A stretch of DNA of 46,765 nt from Akkermansia sp. (GCA_024405435.1 JAKSOU010000018.1:1-46765), one strand, 5' to 3'. Counted from the first letter of the stretch, positions 18,188 through 26,681 are shown. Program-made: numbers and translations. Notes: a model not told the origin generated them from the letters alone.

Positions 18188-19869
18188 CACAGAGGTGCCC
18201 TTTCTCCTGCGGTGGCGTTCAGGACCTCCGGCAGCGCCGTTCCGTCCATCCGCGCCTGGCCCAGGTTCTTCGCCTGGATACTGCGCTCGGTCTGCTCCTG
18301 GAGCGCCATCTGGCGCGCCTGCATATCCGCCCGCGCCTCCCTCACGGCCCTGATGCCGTCCATGTCCACGACCTCCAGGGCGGGGACTCCGAACATGTCC
18401 GCCATGTCGCGGGCAACCCTGTCGATGTCCACGTTGTCCAGCACCTCGGGCTTCAGCTGCGCCAGGGCTCCGACGGAGTTCATCCACTGCTGGACGGCTG
18501 CGACGCCCACCGTCTTCTGCGCCTGCGTCAGGATGGACTTGTACTCGACCCTGATGGCCTGTCCGCCGATGCCTTCGGGCATGGGAGGAAGCATCCCCTT
18601 CCTGTAGGCGATGGAGAAGACGCGGCTGATCAGAGGGTCCAGGAGCTCGTCGTCCAGACGTTCGAGGACGGGCCCCAGCTGGAGCATCTTCTCCTGCTGG
18701 CGTCCGCGGATTTCCTCCGCGGTGATTTCCCGCCTGTCGCTGTCCAGAAGGCTCAGGAACAGGTCCACGAAGAAGGCCGCGGCGATGCGGTCCTCGACCA
18801 CCTTGGTCTTCTCCTTCAGCTCCGCAAGCCACACGGGGCTGGGGGAGTAGATGGGCGCCGCCGCAGGGGCGCCCGTCTGGCTGTCCCCGAAGGTGATGTC
18901 CGCAGGCCTCAGGGACACCTTCTGGTTGCGCATGGATGCGCTGGCAAGGAGCGCGGGCTCCGTGCCCGCCTCGACAAGCTTGGCGGCGTTGGCCTCAAGC
19001 ATCTGGAGGTGCTTCGCGTCTCCGAGAGCCACCATGCCGGGGGAGTCCGTTCCGTAGGTGCCGTTGTCGACGACGCTCCAGCGGGGCGCCATGACGGGGA
19101 ACTCGTGGTATCCGGCCTCCTTCAGGAAGCCATCCTCCTCCCTGGCGTCCGCCTCGAACCACACGGACTTCCAGGGCTTGGACCTGTAGTCGCCTCCTCC
19201 GCCCCGCGCCTTCGCGTCCGGCTCGACGACGTGGATGACGTGGATACGCTCGTCCAGGATTCCGCCCCTGTAGAGCTCCTTCACGCGGGAGGAGCAGTTC
19301 TCCAGCCCGAAGCGACCGACAAGCTCGTGGACCGTCAGGAAGACGTCGCGGAACATCGTGTCGATTGCACGTCTGTGGCTGGATGCCAGGCAGTAGGTCC
19401 CGACGGGGATGCTGTAGGCGCGCACCACGTCCTCGTCGTCCTCCTCCACCATGAAGGCGTGGGTGCCGAAGACGGCGCACTCCAGGTACGCCTCGCTAAG
19501 CGCGCTGTAGATGTTCGAACGCTTGAAAATCTTGAAGAGGTCGTCCTCCACCTGCTCCAGCCAGCCGCGCACGTCGGACGACACGTCGTCCTGGGGGCCG
19601 GGAAGCGAAAGCCTGAACCACTTCCGGGCGGGGCTCGTGACGCTGGTCATCATGCCAGCGGCAAGTACTCGGGCCGCCCTCACAGGGGCGCTGTTCAGCA
19701 GGACGTTCCGCTGCGGCTTTCCGTCCTTCTCGGCGTCGTCGAACCTGCCCACCATGGGGGCGAAGTTCTGCGCGAGGTCGCGCCATCTGGAAAGCCAGGG
19801 CGTCCGCCCGGACTTCATGGAGTTGAAACGCCTCAGATAGGCCCTGCGTTCCTCAGATCTTCCAGTCAT
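18187..19869 (-). CDS. Portal protein (head-tail connector)
   Basis: A 560-residue protein of the podovirus head-tail connector family. The opening RRFNSMKSGRTPWLSRWRDLAQNFAP, the segment NSAPVRAARVLAAGMMTSVTSPARKWFRL and the helical end with Arg and Gln are typical. It makes the dodecameric ring at one capsid vertex through which DNA is pumped and ejected. It overlaps the end of the upstream small gene by 17 bases and shares one base with the next gene. Confidence 0.92.
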   Translation of the reverse strand: MTGRSEERRAYLRRFNSMKSGRTPWLSRWRDLAQNFAPMVGRFDDAEKDGKPQRNVLLNSAPVRAARVLAAGMMTSVTSPARKWFRLSLPGPQDDVSSDVRGWLEQVEDDLFKIFKRSNIYSALSEAYLECAVFGTHAFMVEEDDEDVVRAYSIPVGTYCLASSHRRAIDTMFRDVFLTVHELVGRFGLENCSSRVKELYRGGILDERIHVIHVVEPDAKARGGGGDYRSKPWKSVWFEADAREEDGFLKEAGYHEFPVMAPRWSVVDNGTYGTDSPGMVALGDAKHLQMLEANAAKLVEAGTEPALLASASMRNQKVSLRPADITFGDSQTGAPAAAPIYSPSPVWLAELKEKTKVVEDRIAAAFFVDLFLSLLDSDRREITAEEIRGRQQEKMLQLGPVLERLDDELLDPLISRVFSIAYRKGMLPPMPEGIGGQAIRVEYKSILTQAQKTVGVAAVQQWMNSVGALAQLKPEVLDNVDIDRVARDMADMFGVPALEVVDMDGIRAVREARADMQARQMALQEQTERSIQAKNLGQARMDGTALPEVLNATAGERAPL

Positions 19870-20143
19870 CGAAAAGCCCTCCGTATCCGGTCACGCCCGC
19901 GTCCTGCGTTCCCTGCCGGGTGAATTCCGCCCTGGAGAAGATGTCCGCCGACATTATCTCCTCGCGCTTCCGGCGCGCCTTCTCCTCCGTGCGCCGCGCC
20001 TGCCAGTCGTAGAGCGTCACCGGTGTCTTCCCGTGGCTCTGGACGTACTGCGTCTGCGACGCCGCGGAGGCACCGGGCTTCGGCTGCTGCGCCGCTGTCT
20101 GCGGCAGGTCTATCGTCCCCAGGTTCTCCCAGTTCACGCACAT
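19853..20143 (-). CDS. Small protein between terminase and portal, unknown
   Basis: A 96-residue protein (MCVNWENLGTIDLP) with a Gln/Ala-rich middle and a basic helix (RRTEEKARRKREE). The ATG at 20143 is preferred over 20152 because AGGAGG lies ten bases upstream of it but only one base from the other. It overlaps both the terminase end and the portal start. Proteins in this slot are common in podovirus packaging operons, but I recognise no function. Confidence 0.7.
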   Translation of the reverse strand: MCVNWENLGTIDLPQTAAQQPKPGASAASQTQYVQSHGKTPVTLYDWQARRTEEKARRKREEIMSADIFSRAEFTRQGTQDAGVTGYGGLFDDWKI

Positions 20144-21465
20144 GGCGACCATCCCTCCTGCATCCACGCGAACGTGTCGTTGCGCTCGACGCGGCCGTTG
20201 CCCCTGTCGGAGAACCTGGGGGACACGGGCGAGGCGAAGGTCAGGGCCAGGGCGTCCGCCACGTCGGGAGAGGCCACGCCCCTGTCCCGCATGGAGGCCT
20301 TGCTCTCCAGCTCCATCCTTCCCGCGGCGTCCCGGTAGTCCACCTTGGGGGCGAATATCTCATCCAGCGGGAAGTCCTCGTCCAGGCTCCCGCCCTCGCG
20401 TATCCATGTCGCCATACGGGCCCACATCTCCACGCGCTTGTTCCTGTAGGCACCCGCGTCCGCGGGCTTGGCCCCGAAGGAAACGCCTATGACCATATCG
20501 TAGCCCAGCTGGTGCAGACGGTCGATGACGCCTCCGCCCGCGCCTCCGGCGTCGATGAAGCAGGCGTCCGCGCCCCACATGTCGATGGAGCGCGCCACCT
20601 GGTCTGCAAGCTCCATCGTGGAGAGCTGCCGGAACAGCTTCGGCTTCCCGCTCCAGATGCCCTGCCGGCCGATGATGCAGGACGAGTCCTCGCCGAAGCG
20701 CGCCACGTCCACGCCAAGCACGCGCGCCGCCTCGGAATAGCACTCCTCCTCCACCTCCAGGCCGATTGCCGCCCTGACCTCCTCGAAGGTCAGGATGCTG
20801 TCGCTGGAGGACGCACCGAAGTCGCATTCATACTCCTGCGCGAACTGCGCGGGGGACATGGTTTCCCTTGCGGCCTTCAGCTCGTCCGGGGCGATGACGC
20901 CCGTCTCCGACGCCCTTTGTAGGTCCGCGAACCAGTCGTCCGGCGACTGCCTGGCCTGCGTGAAAATCTTGTAGAGAAAGTCGTGCCCCCTGGGGGTCCC
21001 GATGAAGATTGCCCATCCCAGCCTGTCGTGGTCGGACAGCGCGGGGCGTATGATCTCCGTCCAGACGCGGGGCTTCATGTCCGCCACCTCGTCCAGAATC
21101 ACGCCGTCCAGGTGGATGCCGCGCAGGGCGTCCGGGTCGTCCGCGCCGAAGATTCGTATCTTCGCGCCGTTCCGGAGAAGACAGAACAGCTCGGTCTCGT
21201 TGAACGTGGTTCCCGGAATCTGCCTGGCAAAGGTCTTTAGCCGGTCCCATGCGACCGTCTTGCCCTGGTTCCTCTTGGGCGCGACGTAGGCATAGGAGGG
21301 CATGCGCCGCCTGTCCTTCGCGGCGTTCAGGATAAGTTCGTTCAGGGCGAACTCGGTCTTCCCCGCCCGCCGGTGCCAGATGATGCAGTTGAAACGCTTC
21401 AGGCATCCGTGCGCCCTGCGCTGGTGGGGCCATGGCCTGTATGACAGCTCAATCGGCGTCGCCAT
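20134..21465 (-). CDS. terL: Terminase large subunit
   Basis: A 443-residue DNA-packaging motor. The ATPase half has Walker A HRRAGKT at 31-37 and Walker B GVILDEVAD with D125 and E126. The nuclease half has the RNase H-like acidic residues at D253 (GVDVARFGED), D305 (FIDAGG) and D401/D404 (PDVADALAL). It pumps DNA through the portal and cuts it. It overlaps the small subunit by 17 bases. Confidence 0.95.
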   Translation of the reverse strand: MATPIELSYRPWPHQRRAHGCLKRFNCIIWHRRAGKTEFALNELILNAAKDRRRMPSYAYVAPKRNQGKTVAWDRLKTFARQIPGTTFNETELFCLLRNGAKIRIFGADDPDALRGIHLDGVILDEVADMKPRVWTEIIRPALSDHDRLGWAIFIGTPRGHDFLYKIFTQARQSPDDWFADLQRASETGVIAPDELKAARETMSPAQFAQEYECDFGASSSDSILTFEEVRAAIGLEVEEECYSEAARVLGVDVARFGEDSSCIIGRQGIWSGKPKLFRQLSTMELADQVARSIDMWGADACFIDAGGAGGGVIDRLHQLGYDMVIGVSFGAKPADAGAYRNKRVEMWARMATWIREGGSLDEDFPLDEIFAPKVDYRDAAGRMELESKASMRDRGVASPDVADALALTFASPVSPRFSDRGNGRVERNDTFAWMQEGWSPCA

Positions 21466-22015
21466 CGTCCCCTCCCATGATTACCTGTTCGGGCGCGATT
21501 TCAACGACCTCGCCCGCTCCGGACGCCACGGCATACGGATCGCTGATGTCGATTCCGACTCCGCCTCCGGCGACGTTGACGTTCACCTGCGCCCTGGTGG
21601 GGGAGGCCCCCGGCCCTGCGCCATGCAGGCCGCATGCCTTCGCAAGCTCCTTCGACGCCGCCAGCCTCAGGGACAGCGGGCACTCCTCGCCGTCCAGCTC
21701 GCCGCGGGCGCGGACGATTCTCCTCCAGAGGTCGATGCACATGCCGCGGTTCTCCAGCATCATGCCCTGCTCGACCTCGGGAATCGTCGGCCCCATCTTC
21801 CGCAGATAGGCCACCACCTGGGGCTTCGCCATGAGACGGGCGACCGCCATGCGGACATCCCCGGCGTCCGCGGAATATCCCGCGCGGACATAGGCCGCCT
21901 CCGCGTCGTGCGCCGGGTCCAGGATGAACTCGTCGCAGAACGTGCGCATGCGGGGCGAGAGCCTGGGCTCCCGTCCTGCCTCCCCTGCCACCTCGATGTC
22001 GCGTTCCCTTGCCAT
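21449..22015 (-). CDS. terS: Terminase small subunit
   Basis: A 188-residue protein with an N-terminal DNA-binding part (FCDEFILDPAHDAEAAYVRAGYSA), typical of small terminases, followed by a helical oligomerisation part and an acidic tail (GGDDGDAD). It recognises the packaging site and recruits the large subunit. The ATG at 22015 has no Shine-Dalgarno sequence, and the predicted -10 box lies so close that the transcript may begin at the start codon. First gene of the late operon. Confidence 0.85.
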   Translation of the reverse strand: MARERDIEVAGEAGREPRLSPRMRTFCDEFILDPAHDAEAAYVRAGYSADAGDVRMAVARLMAKPQVVAYLRKMGPTIPEVEQGMMLENRGMCIDLWRRIVRARGELDGEECPLSLRLAASKELAKACGLHGAGPGASPTRAQVNVNVAGGGVGIDISDPYAVASGAGEVVEIAPEQVIMGGDDGDAD

Positions 22016-22020
22016 TATGA

Positions 22021-22049
22021 CGTATAGTGTGGCATGAATCACGCGACAA
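22021..22049 (-). promoter_or_regulatory. Late-operon promoter candidate
   Basis: Minus strand TTGTCG at 22049-22044, a 17-bp spacer, and TATACG at 22026-22021. The expected start site falls at about the ATG of the terminase small subunit. It is in the divergent gap that also serves the plus-strand gene at 22069, for which TATAGT at 22023-22028 could be a -10 box without a clear -35. Confidence 0.55.
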
Positions 22050-22068
22050 CTCAACCCCGGAGCGCCTC

Positions 22069-22335
22069 ATGGAAACCGTCCCCGCACTGGCAACGTCCTT
22101 CTCCGCCTACGGCTGGGCGACACTGATGGCCCTCATGTCCCTCGTGGTGGCCAAGCTGTACTACGATGTTCAGGCCCTGAACCGGGAGCTACGGGACATC
22201 ACCAGGAAGACGGCGGAAAGGGACACGGCCGTGGTTGACGCCCTGAACCGCTCGTCGCGGGCGCTGGAGCAGAACTCCGCCACGCTGGCGGAACTCCGGC
22301 TCGCCGTGAAGGAGATCATGGAGCTGAAGCGGTGA
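22069..22335 (+). CDS. Small membrane protein with coiled coil (holin or spanin candidate)
   Basis: An 88-residue protein with one membrane helix at about residues 11-30 (GWATLMALMSLVVAKLYY) followed by a charged coiled coil to the end. It diverges from the late operon. GGAG lies six bases before the ATG. Its stop overlaps the next GTG start as GTGA. One helix plus a long periplasmic or cytoplasmic coiled coil fits an inner-membrane spanin or single-pass holin; the sequence cannot decide. Confidence 0.6.
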   Translation: METVPALATSFSAYGWATLMALMSLVVAKLYYDVQALNRELRDITRKTAERDTAVVDALNRSSRALEQNSATLAELRLAVKEIMELKR

Positions 22336-22853
22336 GATGGGAGACCGCAGCGGGGCTTGTCGCCGTAGCCGCCGCGGCAGGATTCGTCGCAGGGAGGGAG
22401 ACGGCGCCGAGGGGAGAGGAGAGGACCGTCGTCGAGACGGAGCGGGAGACGGTCACCGTGCATGCCACGGAGTACGTCACGCGCAGCGTCGTCCGCAGGG
22501 CGCAGGAGAAGGTGACCTTCAGGAAGGTCGCAGTCCCATGCAGGTGCGGAGACGCACCGGCGGTCGTCGAGGAGCGGACCGTGGAGCGCATGGCCTCCAG
22601 CGACCTGTCCGAATCCTATGGAACCAAAACGGACATATCCCGCGCGGCGTCGTCGGACACGTCCGCGTCGGAGTCCCGCGCCCCGGAACGCCTGAGGCTG
22701 TCCGTCATGGCGGGGACCTGGAAGGGCGGCGACGTCTCCATCGGGGCCGCCGCTTCCGTCCGCGTCGTCGGGAACGTCTCGCTCGGTGCGTTCGTGCTGG
22801 CGGACAGGCATGGCGACGGCACCGCAGGAGCCCTGGTCTCCGTCGGATTCTAG
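22332..22853 (+). CDS. Membrane-anchored protein with beta-rich end, unknown
   Basis: A 173-residue protein starting at GTG 22332 (GTGA overlap with the previous stop). N-terminal hydrophobic helix AAGLVAVAAAAGFVAG, a charged extended middle, and a C-terminal 55 residues of alternating strands ending VSVGF, like an outer-membrane strand with terminal Phe. Such an inner-anchor/outer-strand layout would suit a protein bridging the envelope at lysis, but there is no lipobox. A speculative role only. Confidence 0.55.
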   Translation: MRWETAAGLVAVAAAAGFVAGRETAPRGEERTVVETERETVTVHATEYVTRSVVRRAQEKVTFRKVAVPCRCGDAPAVVEERTVERMASSDLSESYGTKTDISRAASSDTSASESRAPERLRLSVMAGTWKGGDVSIGAAASVRVVGNVSLGAFVLADRHGDGTAGALVSVGF

Positions 22854-22859
22854 GCATAG

Positions 22860-22896
22860 AAAAAGCGGAGCAGCCCTTTCCCAAGGCCGCTCCGCC
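22860..22896 (-). terminator. Rho-independent terminator (minus)
   Basis: Stem GCGGAGC/GCTCCGC with an inner GCC/GGC pair, followed on the minus strand by TTTTTCTA. It stops minus-strand transcripts from running into the two plus-strand genes; the hairpin also follows the stop of the 22332 gene and may protect its mRNA end. Confidence 0.75.
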
Positions 22897-23056
22897 CATT
22901 CCCGTTTCTGTCCGAACACAATCGTCACATTCACCGGGGTCCGTTGGCCCAAGGAGAGAAGGGCCGTTTAGATTAGCGTCGTCTGCACGGTTTCCTTACC
23001 GACGACGTTGCTACGCGAATGACGCACATGAAGCATCCATGCTCTGCCGTTCCCAC

Positions 23057-23086
23057 AAACAAAAAGGTGGAGAGCCGAAGCCCTCC
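23057..23086 (-). terminator. Rho-independent terminator with UUCG loop
   Basis: Minus strand GGAGGGC-TTCG-GCTCTCC, then ACCTTTTTGTTTG. A textbook tetraloop terminator about 30 bases beyond the tRNA-like element. Confidence 0.85.
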
Positions 23087-23115
23087 GACGGGCGATGGGA
23101 TGGCACCACCGTCCG

Positions 23116-23183
23116 CCCCCGTGGGGAGACTCGAACTCCCACTTCCGGCTTGGACCGGCGCCCTACCGCTTGGGCCACGCGGG
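23116..23183 (-). ncRNA. tRNA-like element (degenerate tRNA or att core)
   Basis: The minus strand folds as most of a tRNA. A 7-bp acceptor pairs CCC-CGTG with CACGGGG (one bulged G). The D arm is GCCC-AAGCGGTA-GGGC. The T arm is GGGAG-TTCGAGT-CTCCC, fully canonical. The anticodon arm is defective: CCGG-TCCAAG-CCGG gives only four pairs and a six-base loop, and bases 8-9 are missing, so total length is about 68 instead of 73. No CCA is encoded. It could be a decayed phage tRNA (Trp or Gly-like loop), a functional tRNA mimic, or the tRNA-derived core of an attachment site. Confidence 0.55.
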
Positions 23184-23221
23184 TAAATCTTTCGCGCCTT
23201 CTTCTGGCGCGTACATGGCGA

Positions 23222-23249
23222 AGTCTAGTGACCTATGCCGGACTGTCAA
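23222..23249 (-). promoter_or_regulatory. Promoter candidate for tRNA-like RNA
   Basis: Minus strand TTGACA at 23249-23244, 16-bp spacer, TAGACT at 23227-23222. The -35 overlaps the last codons of the 23233 gene. Predicted start near 23215 gives an RNA of about 160 bases to the terminator at 23057. Confidence 0.5.
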
Positions 23250-23616
23250 GCATCTTGTGCGTTCCATGCGCCGGGAGTCCGAACATACCCCGGTCGCCGT
23301 GGAGCAGATGGCTGCGCCCCGGCTTCCCCTCGACGATTTCGACGAGCTTGGAGCAGAGCAGAAGCGGCGCCGCGTCGTCCAGCTCCATCGCCCCCGCCCA
23401 CACGAGGTAGTAGCGCAGGGCCTCCTCCATGCCGTCGAAGGTCGTCGCGTCCTCCTCGTTCGCGACCAGACCGACGTTGGCCCCCAGGAAGGCATACACC
23501 AGCCTGTCGCCGTCCCTGCCGACGCGAATCCAGTACCTGCGCGCGGCGACCGGCTTTCCCGCCGAGTACCTGGCCTTGCGGCCAAAGCTTACCGAAACCC
23601 TGAAATCAGGCATCAT
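23233..23616 (-). CDS. Unknown protein of early operon end
   Basis: A 127-residue protein (MMPDFRVSVSFGRKARYSAGK). Two adjacent ATG codons at 23616 and 23613 follow GAGG; either may start it. Predicted alpha/beta with conserved-looking VGRDGDRLVYAFLGAN. It overlaps the previous stop and is the last gene of the long minus-strand set. No family recognised. Confidence 0.65.
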   Translation of the reverse strand: MMPDFRVSVSFGRKARYSAGKPVAARRYWIRVGRDGDRLVYAFLGANVGLVANEEDATTFDGMEEALRYYLVWAGAMELDDAAPLLLCSKLVEIVEGKPGRSHLLHGDRGMFGLPAHGTHKMLDSPA

Positions 23617-23872
23617 ACACCTCGCTTCCCTCCGCGACCTCTTCCGCGATCCAACGCCCGTCGTCGTTGCGGATGACGATGAACGAACCTTCAACGTCGT
23701 CGTCCTGGAAGGCGTCGATGAACGCACCGTCCCCGCCCGTCGCCTTCTCCGCCATGCGCCTGAAGGCCGCCTCATAGACCAGCAGACGGCGCGTAAGCTC
23801 CACGCACACGTCCTGCGCCTCCGAATCCGTCAGCATGAACTCCTCCCCGCTCTCGAACCTGAAATGTGTCAT
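23606..23872 (-). CDS. Small acidic protein, unknown
   Basis: An 88-residue acidic protein (MTHFRFESGEEFMLTDSEAQD) with a helix then a beta segment (GSFIVIRNDDGRWIAEEV). The ATG overlaps the helicase stop as ATGA. No family recognised; acidity and size would suit a protein inhibitor or DNA mimic, but nothing specific supports that. Confidence 0.65.
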   Translation of the reverse strand: MTHFRFESGEEFMLTDSEAQDVCVELTRRLLVYEAAFRRMAEKATGGDGAFIDAFQDDDVEGSFIVIRNDDGRWIAEEVAEGSEVYDA

Positions 23873-25272
23873 AGCACCACCCTCCCGCAGCTCCCCAGCA
23901 GCTTTGCGTAGAGCCGCGACCTCGCCTGCGCCTGGGCCTTGAGCGGCCCAACCAGGTCAACGAAATCGAAAAGCACCGCGTTCCCCTTGTCCCGGCATGG
24001 TCGCATGATGCGTCCCAGCCTCTGGATTGTCCTGGGCATGGACCTGGAGGGGAATGCCAGGAAGACTTTGGACAGCTTCGGAAGGTCCAGACCCTCGTCC
24101 GCAACCGTCGTTGCGCATATGACGCTTATGCGCCCCTCCGCCGCGTCCAGCATGGTCCCGTACCTGCGCTTGTCCGACATGCCGCCCGTCAGGACTCCGG
24201 CCCTGATTCCCCTGGCATTCAGAATCTCCGCCAGGTGCTTCGCATGCTCCACGCGCCCGGACAGGACTATGCCTATGTCCTTCGGCTCTATTGCACCGGC
24301 AACGGTATCGGCCACGAGGGAGTTGCGTTCCTCGTCGTTGCATAGGGCCTCGACCATTGCATGGTATTCCTTCGGGTCCATGTGCCCGTCCCTGGTCTTG
24401 TACGGGAAGGAGAACCGGGTGAACACGGTCCGTATCTCCGGCACGACCAGGACGCCCTTCTCCACGAGCATCTGGTGGGTCGCCTCATAGACCTTCGGCC
24501 CCAGATACAGGTCCAGGAACGCCGTCAGCCCGTCCTCGCGCTTCGGCGTCGCCGTCAGCCCAAGGCGATAGACCGCCGGGCATGTGTCTATCAGGTCCCT
24601 GAAGGTCACTGCGGCGACGTGGTGCGCCTCGTCCAGGACGACCAGATCGCACTTCGGAACGTCCAGAAGCCCCTGGATGGTCCTGACCTGGGCTATCCTG
24701 TCCAGCCCCATCTCCTTCAGGTTCTTCTCCCACTGGAGCATCAGGTCCCGCGTGTGGACCAGGACGCATGTCCGGACGCCCAGCCGCCCGATGATGCCCA
24801 TGGCGATGCGCGTCTTCCCTCCTCCGCATGGGACGACGATGTGCCCCATCCCGGTGCGGCAGAAGGCGTCCACCGCCTCGCGCTGGTAGTCCCGCATGGG
24901 GACCTCCACGGGGCGTGCGATGCGGACGGCGCGGGGGCGCCTGTCATCCGGAAGCACCCGCCACCGGAACTCCTCGCGGATTCGCCTGAACCCGCCGCGG
25001 GGAATGCAGATGGCGTCCCCGTCCCTGCTCCATGCCATGACGGTCGATGGGATTCCGTGAACGCTCTTGTCCAGCCGGACCGCCGTCACATAGTCCGGAT
25101 TCGGGAACTCGAAGAACTGCCGGACCCTGGCGAAGTCGTCCGGCGTCATGCCCGTCAGGCGGACGTCAGCCCCTATGACCGCATCGATGAACGGTGACGC
25201 CCCGGTGTCGGCGCCTTCGTCACCAGACACAACGTCACGCACTTCCACGCACTTCTTTGCCACACCTTCCAT
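23869..25272 (-). CDS. SF2 DNA helicase (XPB/UvsW-like)
   Basis: A 467-residue helicase. Q/Walker A region at 148-154 (PCGGGKT), DEAH box at 214-217, motif III TATP at 240-243, and a C-terminal motif VI QRLGRIMR. An N-terminal stretch of about 120 residues precedes the motor. It probably remodels branched DNA or R-loops in replication and recombination, as UvsW-type phage helicases do. The ATG at 25272 is used; a GTG three bases earlier is possible. It is separated from integrase by 116 bases. Confidence 0.9.
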   Translation of the reverse strand: MEGVAKKCVEVRDVVSGDEGADTGASPFIDAVIGADVRLTGMTPDDFARVRQFFEFPNPDYVTAVRLDKSVHGIPSTVMAWSRDGDAICIPRGGFRRIREEFRWRVLPDDRRPRAVRIARPVEVPMRDYQREAVDAFCRTGMGHIVVPCGGGKTRIAMGIIGRLGVRTCVLVHTRDLMLQWEKNLKEMGLDRIAQVRTIQGLLDVPKCDLVVLDEAHHVAAVTFRDLIDTCPAVYRLGLTATPKREDGLTAFLDLYLGPKVYEATHQMLVEKGVLVVPEIRTVFTRFSFPYKTRDGHMDPKEYHAMVEALCNDEERNSLVADTVAGAIEPKDIGIVLSGRVEHAKHLAEILNARGIRAGVLTGGMSDKRRYGTMLDAAEGRISVICATTVADEGLDLPKLSKVFLAFPSRSMPRTIQRLGRIMRPCRDKGNAVLFDFVDLVGPLKAQAQARSRLYAKLLGSCGRVVL

Positions 25273-25388
25273 CACAGCCCCCCATCGAAACAGGATGACG
25301 CACGATGCATCATGGCATGGCTCCTGATTTCATCCGAAGATTCTACCATTGTTTTCATTCTCCCTAGAGAAAAAGACACCGCCCGCGG
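25273..25388. other. Gap between integrase and helicase
   Basis: A 116-bp gap holding a short inverted repeat (TTCTC..GAGAA near 25360-25372), a TAGAAT that could be a minus-strand -10 box, and a TGACGCAC motif at 25285. It may carry a helicase promoter or part of an attachment site. No sign is decisive. Confidence 0.3.
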
Positions 25389-26444
25389 CTACTGGTGCCG
25401 CCCTGGTGACAGAACCTGCACGGCCTCGTCCACCGCGCCCTGGAGGAGATGGGCGTAGCGCTGCGTCATGGAGATGTCCGCATGCCCCAGCAGACGCTGG
25501 ATGACCTGGAGGGACACCCCCTTCATTGCAAGGTGGGACGCGTATGTGTGCCTGAGATCGTGCATCCCTATGCTGGACCCCTCCCTGGAGATTCCAGCGG
25601 CCTTCAGGAGACGGGCAAGGGCGCTTGCCCCCTCCGTCGCGGAGCCCCTGTAGGCGATGGGCGCCGAGTCCGGCGCGCCGTTCCTGGAGCCGTCCAGGTA
25701 TTCCTTCAGGTCGTCCGGCACCGGGACCGAACGCCCCTTGCCGGACTTGGTGCCCGTGACGCGCCCCTCCTTGGTCACCTGTCTGGAGACGTTCAGCCTG
25801 CGTCCGTCCCAGTCGCCCCAGACAAGGCCCCTGATCTCGCCGACGCGCAGCCCCGCCCTCAGGGCCAGCCACACATACGGGCTTCCGATGTCGCCGGGGG
25901 CGCATGCAGACAGGAGCCTTGATGCCTCGTCGAAGGTCAGGAAGTCCGTGTTCTCCTTCCTGGTCTCGCGCATCTTCCGCACCTTGGGGACCTCCCTGAT
26001 GTATCCCCACTCCACCGCGCCGGACAGAACGGCCCGTATCCTGCCCATGATTGTGTTGGCGCTGGACACCTTCATCGTCGCCACGAGCCCGGCATACACG
26101 TCCGCAAGCTCCTTCGGCCCGATGGACCCCAGCCCCATCTTCAGGAGCGGCGCCACGGCAGGTCTTGACAGCGCCGCCCGCGTTATCGTCAGCGTCCCCT
26201 CCCGGAGACGCCCCGCGGAGATGCGGAGCCACTCCCTGGAAAACTCCTCCAGCGTCGTCGTCCCGTCCTTCAGGGACCCGTGCTCCATGAGACGCGCCCT
26301 CAGCTGGGCCTCGTACTTCTCCGCGCCCTGGCGGGTGTTCACCGGGGACGCACGGCGGATTCTCTCGCTCCGCCCGTCCGGGTGCCTGTAGGTGAAGTCC
26401 ACCCACCACGCCCCGCCCCTGTCTTCGCGCTTCCTGACCGACAT
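25389..26444 (-). CDS. int: Tyrosine-recombinase integrase
   Basis: A 351-residue integrase. N-terminal arm-binding part (AWWVDFTYRHPDGRSERIRR), SAM-like core-binding region about 65-160, and catalytic domain with R200 (AGLRVGE), a lysine in TKSGKGR near 233, H295 and R298 (HDLRHTYA), H321 (LLGHAD) and nucleophile Y330 (TQRYAHL). It would join phage DNA to a host attachment site, so the phage is temperate. GGGAGGAAGCC precedes the ATG. The excisionase-like gene lies 36 bases upstream. Confidence 0.95.
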   Translation of the reverse strand: MSVRKREDRGGAWWVDFTYRHPDGRSERIRRASPVNTRQGAEKYEAQLRARLMEHGSLKDGTTTLEEFSREWLRISAGRLREGTLTITRAALSRPAVAPLLKMGLGSIGPKELADVYAGLVATMKVSSANTIMGRIRAVLSGAVEWGYIREVPKVRKMRETRKENTDFLTFDEASRLLSACAPGDIGSPYVWLALRAGLRVGEIRGLVWGDWDGRRLNVSRQVTKEGRVTGTKSGKGRSVPVPDDLKEYLDGSRNGAPDSAPIAYRGSATEGASALARLLKAAGISREGSSIGMHDLRHTYASHLAMKGVSLQVIQRLLGHADISMTQRYAHLLQGAVDEAVQVLSPGRHQ

Positions 26445-26480
26445 GGCTTCCTCCCAGCGGGTTTCCGGCCCGCGGCACGC

Positions 26481-26681
26481 TCAGATCCTGGTGGAGGCCT
26501 TTCCACGGCCCCCGCACAGCTTCTCGATGCTGTCCACGCGGACGCGGATGCACCTGCCCAGACGGACGCCCTTCAGGGAGCCGTCGGCCAGAAGCGAACG
26601 CACCATGTATTTCGACACACCCATCATCCCCGCGCACTGGGCGATGGTCACCAGAACCTGCGAATCCTCGTCAATCTTCAT
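26481..26681 (-). CDS. Excisionase-like small HTH protein
   Basis: A 66-residue protein with a MerR/AlpA-type winged helix (VTIAQCAGMMGVSKYMVRSLLADGSLKGVRLG). ATG at 26681 has GGAGG eight bases upstream and is preferred over 26708. Next to integrase, it is probably the recombination directionality factor, or a small regulator. Confidence 0.75.
   Translation of the reverse strand: MKIDEDSQVLVTIAQCAGMMGVSKYMVRSLLADGSLKGVRLGRCIRVRVDSIEKLCGGRGKASTRI

Larger units (their letters stand above)
22854..23232. other. Non-coding gap with two minus-strand terminators and a tRNA-like unit
   Basis: No convincing gene. It contains two minus-strand terminators and one tRNA-like structure, annotated separately. 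The stretch 22900-23056 shows nothing recognisable beyond a TGACGCAC motif at 23019. Confidence 0.6.

Noticed and set aside
23116..23183. Calling this an ordinary tRNA gene
   Set aside because: The anticodon arm has four pairs and a six-base loop and bases 8-9 are missing, so a normal decoding tRNA is not supported.
22337..23410. 357-residue plus-strand frame across the gap
   Set aside because: It runs through a real gene, two terminators and the tRNA-like element; Arg-rich shadow.
25273..25388. Attachment site next to integrase
   Set aside because: Only a short inverted repeat; no tRNA-like segment or clear arm sites. The tRNA-like element at 23116 is a better, still unproven, candidate.
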